Origin: Bacteroidales bacterium
Lineage (GTDB): Bacteria; Bacteroidota; Bacteroidia; Bacteroidales; WCHB1-69
Assembly: GCA_016285615.1 (NCBI GenBank)
Contig: JAEERB010000009.1
Span: 1-33,650, forward strand
DNA: 33,650 nucleotides
Direction of reading: 5' to 3'
The notes beneath the pieces are model-generated. The model made no database searches. It was not told where the DNA came from and was given only the letters and a program-made list of their open reading frames with translations. Both the position numbers and the translations under genes were made by a program. This document shows, in pieces, positions 30,072 through 33,650 of this stretch (positions are counted from its first letter, which is position 1; every line of letters begins with the position of its first letter).

Positions 30072-30995
30072 TTACTCTTTATCTTTCTTATTATACATCT
30101 TCCCTGCCGACAGATTGCCCCACGGGAAGTGCGGCACATTGGGATCGTAGATGGTTTCATCCTTCTGCAGGAAACGACCATCTTTCACATACTGACGGAT
30201 AAAAAGATCACAGATTTCCACCTCATGCAACATCAAGGCAGCCACATCGTGACCCAAGTTTTTGTAACGGCGGATATAATATGGATAATCAAACTTATTA
30301 AACTGTTTGGCAATCGGATTTGAACCGTAGAAGCCTAACTTTCCTAATGTAATGGACTTATAAGTCACCAACTGGTCATTGATGCCATGAAAGAGGAATG
30401 TAGGCGCTGGTTTCTCGGCATATTTAACCTTGCCATTGTGCGAAAGAATAGCACCCGAAAATGACAGCACACCCGCATAATGGAAGTCGGCGGGCAACAC
30501 TTTGGCAATATCACGACGGTTGCACAATTCGTAATCGGCTTGCAACACAGTAATGGCGCCGGCGCTGCTACCACAAAGCACAATGCGCTTAGGATTAATA
30601 CGATACTGCTTTGCATGCTCCAAAAGATAAGCTGTAGCGGAATACAAATCTTCTACCGCCATCGTGATGGCATGGTCCAATGCAGAGATGATGCGCGCAC
30701 CTCGAGTGTCAACGCCCTTCAAACCCAAACGATAGTCAATACAAACCACCGTGTAGCCTCGCTTGTTCAGTTCTTTGGCATACATGGCATATTCGGGCAG
30801 ATTGCGCTGTCCACTGAGGAAGCCGCCACCAAAAACAAAGATGAAACAAGTGCTGTCGGGCGAACCAGCTTGCGGTTGATAAATATCCATAAACAAGCTA
30901 CTTGTATCACGTTGTGCAAATTTTACTGTCTGCGGTTGACTCCACAACGTCAATACCGACAGCAGTAGCGCACAAAAAATCATAATCTTTTTCAT
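30072..30995 (-). CDS. secreted alpha/beta hydrolase, esterase/lipase-like (BD-FAE-like)
   Basis: A signal peptide (MKKIMIFCALLLSVLTLWSQ) precedes a ~285-residue alpha/beta hydrolase. The nucleophile elbow is GSSAG with Ser144; Asp207 (HGIND) and His249 (LGHD) fit the rest of the triad. The oxyanion segment reads VFGGGF (55-59), where hormone-sensitive-lipase-like enzymes usually have HGGGF, so the His is replaced by Phe. An esterase acting on acetylated or feruloylated polysaccharide is a possible role but is only a guess. It starts 6 bases after the U32-type gene's stop, so both are one transcript. Confidence 0.78.
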   Translation of the reverse strand: MKKIMIFCALLLSVLTLWSQPQTVKFAQRDTSSLFMDIYQPQAGSPDSTCFIFVFGGGFLSGQRNLPEYAMYAKELNKRGYTVVCIDYRLGLKGVDTRGARIISALDHAITMAVEDLYSATAYLLEHAKQYRINPKRIVLCGSSAGAITVLQADYELCNRRDIAKVLPADFHYAGVLSFSGAILSHNGKVKYAEKPAPTFLFHGINDQLVTYKSITLGKLGFYGSNPIAKQFNKFDYPYYIRRYKNLGHDVAALMLHEVEICDLFIRQYVKDGRFLQKDETIYDPNVPHFPWGNLSAGKMYNKKDKE

Positions 30996-31001
30996 AACTA
31001 T

Positions 31002-32243
31002 CTAAAATTCTTCTTGTTTCAACATTTTCTTATAAACCTTATCGCCACGGCGCACCAGCACATCGGTCTTGATGGAGCAAACCTCGCCCTTCTTCACCTG
31101 TTGCACAGGTTCAAGTGCCAGGCGCACTTCATTGACAGTCAACTCATACACACCCGTTGTCGGCCCCTCAATCATGAGCGTGTCGCCCACGGCAATAGAA
31201 CCCGTTTCCACAGTGATTTCAGCCACACTGAGGTTCGTATAGAAGTTGGTCACTTTGCCAATATGCTCGCGCACGGTCGTAGCTTGCGAGCCGTAGCGAT
31301 CGGACCACTCGCCCATCTTGCGTCCCAGGTAGTAACCATCCCAAAAGCCGCGGTTATAGACAGTTTTCAGACGTTCTGTCCATGCGGCCACCTTCTCCTG
31401 TGTATAGGTTCCTTCTTCAATAGCCTGCACCGCCTCGTGGTAACATTCTGTCGTCACCTTCACATAATCGGCCGAGCGGCCACGCCCTTCTATCTTGAGA
31501 ATGGAGACGCCCGCCTTCAGCATTTTATCCAAGAAACCGATGGTGCACAAATCCTTGGGCGACATAATATATTTGTTGTCGATAGCCAGTTCAAAGCCAT
31601 CCTCTAGCTCCTTCACAAGATAGCCACGGCGGCAGGGCTGCAGACAGGAACCGCGGTTAGCCGACGAGTTGAAGTTGTCGAGACTGAGGTAGCACTTGCC
31701 CGACACAGCCATGCAGAGGGCGCCATGCACGAACATCTCGAGGCGCACCTTTTCCCCTTTCGGGCCACAGATATTATCTTTTTCGATTTGGGCTGCAATC
31801 TCAGCGGCCTGCGCTAACGGCACTTCACGCGCCAAGACCACCACATCGGCAAATTGGGCGTAGTAGCGCACAGCCTCAATGTTGGTGATATTACACTGCG
31901 TGGAAATATGTATCTCTAAACCAATCTGTTTACAATAGGTCAGTACGGCCCAGTCGGAAGCGATAATGGCCGACACGCCGCAACGCTTGGCGGCATCAAG
32001 CAACGACTTCACCTCCTCCAGTTCATGATTATAAATGATGGTATTAACTGTCAGATAAGACTTTACGTTGTTGGCACGACAGATGTCGGTAATCTGCTGA
32101 AGGTCGTCCAGCGTGAAGTTTGCAGCCGAACGCGAGCGCATGTTCATCTTGCCGACACCAAAATATACGGAGCCCGCACCGGCCTGAATAGCAGCGGCCA
32201 GCGATTCGTACGAGCCAACGGGAGACATGATTTCGATAAACAT
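31002..32243 (-). CDS. peptidase U32 family protein, TrhP (YegQ)-like tRNA hydroxylase
   Basis: The 413-residue protein opens EIMSPVGSYESLAAAIQAGAGSVYFGV, contains HISTQCNITN, and has the core FVHGALCMAVSGKCYLS with Cys177 and Cys184, then RGSCLQPCRRGY with Cys200 and Cys204. These four cysteines hold an Fe-S cluster in the RlhA/TrhP/UbiU group. Also seen are MSPKDLCTIGFLDKML and SILKIEGRGRSADYVK. Despite the 'peptidase U32' name, characterised members hydroxylate RNA or ubiquinone precursors. The overall pattern is closest to E. coli TrhP, which makes ho5U34 in tRNA from prephenate. This assignment is likely but not certain. It is upstream of the hydrolase in the same unit. Confidence 0.88.
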   Translation of the reverse strand: MFIEIMSPVGSYESLAAAIQAGAGSVYFGVGKMNMRSRSAANFTLDDLQQITDICRANNVKSYLTVNTIIYNHELEEVKSLLDAAKRCGVSAIIASDWAVLTYCKQIGLEIHISTQCNITNIEAVRYYAQFADVVVLAREVPLAQAAEIAAQIEKDNICGPKGEKVRLEMFVHGALCMAVSGKCYLSLDNFNSSANRGSCLQPCRRGYLVKELEDGFELAIDNKYIMSPKDLCTIGFLDKMLKAGVSILKIEGRGRSADYVKVTTECYHEAVQAIEEGTYTQEKVAAWTERLKTVYNRGFWDGYYLGRKMGEWSDRYGSQATTVREHIGKVTNFYTNLSVAEITVETGSIAVGDTLMIEGPTTGVYELTVNEVRLALEPVQQVKKGEVCSIKTDVLVRRGDKVYKKMLKQEEF

Positions 32244-32247
32244 AAGT

Positions 32248-32382
32248 AAAACTGAAAACTGAAAACTGAAAATTGTGAAGTTAAGAAGTTAAGGAACTAA
32301 GGAGCTAAGAATTATAGAATTATAGAATTATGGAGGTCTAAAGTCTCATTTGATTTTTGAATTCTGAATTTTAAATTTCATC
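32248..32382. repeat. composite 7- and 8-base tandem repeat tract
   Basis: Four 7-base units (aaaactg x3, aaaattg, 32248-32275) run into eight 8-base units (32277-32340: gaagttaa x2, ggaactaa, ggagctaa, gaattata x2, gaattatg, gaggtcta). About five further 7-base units follow, of the ttttgaa/ttctgaa type (32348-32382). It fills almost the whole gap between the small secreted protein gene and the U32 gene; no promoter is seen. Confidence 0.8.
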
Positions 32383-32386
32383 AATG

Positions 32387-32905
32387 TTATTCGTCTGCTA
32401 ATTCATCCTGATATAAAAGTCTATTCGTTCCATCTAAGAAAATGAGTGACAGCGGGTTATCGCGAGATTTGTTTTGGGTGAGAGTAACGAAGCCTGTCTC
32501 CTTCCCTTCTATTTTCCAGACGGTCATTCCTTTGGCATCTCCGCGCAACTTAGCGGGGTCATCCACCTTGCGAAAACTCTCGCCATACTGTGCTGTCATC
32601 TTGGTTTCGAGCGAGGCAAAAGTGTGGGCGGTAAAGGGCAGAAACATCACCGTAACACAGTATACCTGCTGCGTTTTAGGCGTAAATCCCACTAGCAAAG
32701 TTATTTCCTCACCCATATAGTTGCCCGTCATCATCACCGAAACGCCCTGCTCCATATCGGTTACAAAGCCTTTGCCTTCCATCTTGCCGACAAACGTCTC
32801 CTTGTCGCTATCCATACTCACACCCAGGAAACTCAGATGGCCTTTTTGCGCATGAGCAATCCCAAGAGCCAGCATCATCAATAGGAAGCAAAAGTTTTTT
32901 TTCAT
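32387..32905 (-). CDS. small secreted protein of unknown function
   Basis: The 172-residue protein starts at MKKNFCFLLMMLALGIAHAQ, a clear signal peptide; an in-frame ATG ten codons upstream would put extra residues before it and is not favoured. The mature part reads KGHLSFLGVSMDSDKETFVGKMEGKGF, a pattern often seen in Bacteroidota small secreted proteins of unknown role, then an antiparallel beta-type sequence with EEITLLVGF, VYCVTVMFLP and LIFLDGTNRLLYQ. No catalytic motif or lipobox was found. It follows the CNNM/CBS gene by 54 bases on the same strand and might share its transcript. Function unknown. Confidence 0.7.
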   Translation of the reverse strand: MKKNFCFLLMMLALGIAHAQKGHLSFLGVSMDSDKETFVGKMEGKGFVTDMEQGVSVMMTGNYMGEEITLLVGFTPKTQQVYCVTVMFLPFTAHTFASLETKMTAQYGESFRKVDDPAKLRGDAKGMTVWKIEGKETGFVTLTQNKSRDNPLSLIFLDGTNRLLYQDELADE

Positions 32906-32959
32906 GTTAACGATGCGATTATAGGAGATAGACACCCATTCCTGTCACAAGTAAAAGCA

Positions 32960-33650
32960 CTATTTTTTAGACCCCTTCTTTTCCTGTCGCTTCTGCCAAC
33001 GCTCGCGTGCGTATGCTTGCATATCGGGCACCATGTCATTCTCATCGATAATCTCCGAGCCAAGCAGCGTTTCAATCACATCTTCCAAAGAGAGGATGCC
33101 CTCAAAGCAGCCATATTCGTCTATAATACAGCAAATCTGTTCGTTATGCTTCAACATGGCATCCCAAATCTCACCTAGTGGTGTCTCTTCGTTAAAAAGC
33201 TTTATATCGCGGCGGATGCTGCCCAGCGTACGGTCGAACTTGTCGTCGGCAAGGAGTTGCAGCGCATCCATACGAAGAATATAGCCCGTAATATACTCGT
33301 CATTATCGGCATAGACGGGAATACGACTGTGCGAACGGAAGCGTTTGTCACGATAGAAGGACTTCACGGTCATCGACTCAGGAGCGATGGCAGCCACCAC
33401 ACGAGGGGTCATCGCTTCGTAGGCAGGAATCTCATCCATCTTGATAAGATTCTGAATCACTGCATTTTCATCTTCATCAAGCACTTCCTCTTCCTCAGCC
33501 ACATTAGCCATGGCACTCACCTCCTCACGCGACACCGTGGCCTCCTCATTCTTGGGCGCAATCAGTCGCGACAGCCACTCAAAGACAATCACTAAAGGAT
33601 AGAGAATGACCACGAAGAGACTGAGACAACGTGTGGCAAAGCCCATCAGG
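32960..33650 (-). CDS. CNNM/CorC (HlyC)-type membrane protein with CBS pair, C-terminal part (cut by window end)
   Basis: Only the C-terminal ~230 residues are in the window; the frame is open to the right edge. It begins in the last part of the DUF21 membrane domain (FATRCLSLFVVILYPLVIVFEWLSRLIAP), then an acidic linker (VAEEEEVLDEDENAVIQNLIKMDEIPAYEAMTPR), a CBS-domain pair (RSHSRIPVYADNDEYITGYILRMDAL; QICCIIDEYGCFEGILSLEDVIETLLG) and a short basic tail ending KKGSKK. The CorC_HlyC domain that follows the CBS pair in many relatives is missing. Such proteins are Mg2+/Na+ exchangers or related divalent-cation efflux proteins. Substrate not determined. Confidence 0.88.
   Translation of the reverse strand, partial: LMGFATRCLSLFVVILYPLVIVFEWLSRLIAPKNEEATVSREEVSAMANVAEEEEVLDEDENAVIQNLIKMDEIPAYEAMTPRVVAAIAPESMTVKSFYRDKRFRSHSRIPVYADNDEYITGYILRMDALQLLADDKFDRTLGSIRRDIKLFNEETPLGEIWDAMLKHNEQICCIIDEYGCFEGILSLEDVIETLLGSEIIDENDMVPDMQAYARERWQKRQEKKGSKK

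Noticed and set aside
31014..31607. 197-codon plus-strand frame opposite the U32-family gene
   Set aside because: Shadow of a gene with clear Fe-S cysteine motifs; no start signal or family pattern.
1..33650. CRISPR array, phage, insertion sequence or defence island
   Set aside because: No direct repeats with unique spacers, no transposase, integrase, Cas or restriction genes were seen; the tandem short repeats present have no spacers.

Overview
The window looks like chromosomal DNA from a T9SS-bearing Bacteroidota, most likely Bacteroidales. The evidence is: two large secreted proteins with type IX secretion C-terminal sorting domains; repeated promoters of the Bacteroidota form TAnnTTTG instead of TATAAT; A-rich leaders with almost no Shine-Dalgarno sequences; the bL33 - DUF4295 (bL38) - ftsY gene order; and typical families such as the HU/SPOR membrane protein, NspC, a four-subunit 2-oxoacid:ferredoxin oxidoreductase and PpiD-like foldases. 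The species cannot be told from the sequence. No phage, transposase, CRISPR array or integrated element is visible, and gene content is mostly housekeeping.

Layout. 1-5.6 kb: the tail of a metallophosphoesterase, then two tandem paralogous T9SS cargo proteins carrying one and three copies of a ~142-residue module. 5.7-9.4 kb: aspartate kinase and a PpiD-like periplasmic foldase, each its own unit. 9.4-11.6 kb: kdsB (LPS Kdo activation) and a membrane HU/SPOR protein. 11.6-14.5 kb: rpmG, the small DUF4295 ribosomal protein, ftsY and a secreted alpha/beta hydrolase. 14.5-18.3 kb, minus strand: clpC, a two-helix membrane protein and an RsmI-like methyltransferase. 18.4-22.5 kb: nspC (polyamine synthesis) and a ferredoxin plus alpha, beta and gamma oxidoreductase operon. 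22.6-25.6 kb: convergent and divergent tsaC and rnr, then tRNA-Arg(ACG). 25.7-26.9 kb: a cysteine-rich lipoprotein followed by an MntP-type Mn exporter. 27.0-30.0 kb: rpsF-rpsR-rplI and a biotin-dependent-type carboxyltransferase. 30.0-33.65 kb, minus strand: a CNNM/CBS protein cut by the window edge, a small secreted protein, a U32/TrhP-like protein and a secreted esterase-like hydrolase.

The most unusual items are: (i) a 178-residue lipoprotein with 17 cysteines in its last 53 residues, next to a metal exporter; (ii) a carboxyltransferase whose fused biotinyl-type domain has no lysine at the biotin position; (iii) heptanucleotide repeat arrays that begin inside the last codons of three unrelated genes, so that those proteins share a T-I-x-N type ending; (iv) an isolated strong Shine-Dalgarno sequence before rplI, directly after the genes for bS6 and bS18; and (v) the tandem T9SS paralogues with module-number variation. 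The functions offered for these are inference from sequence alone.
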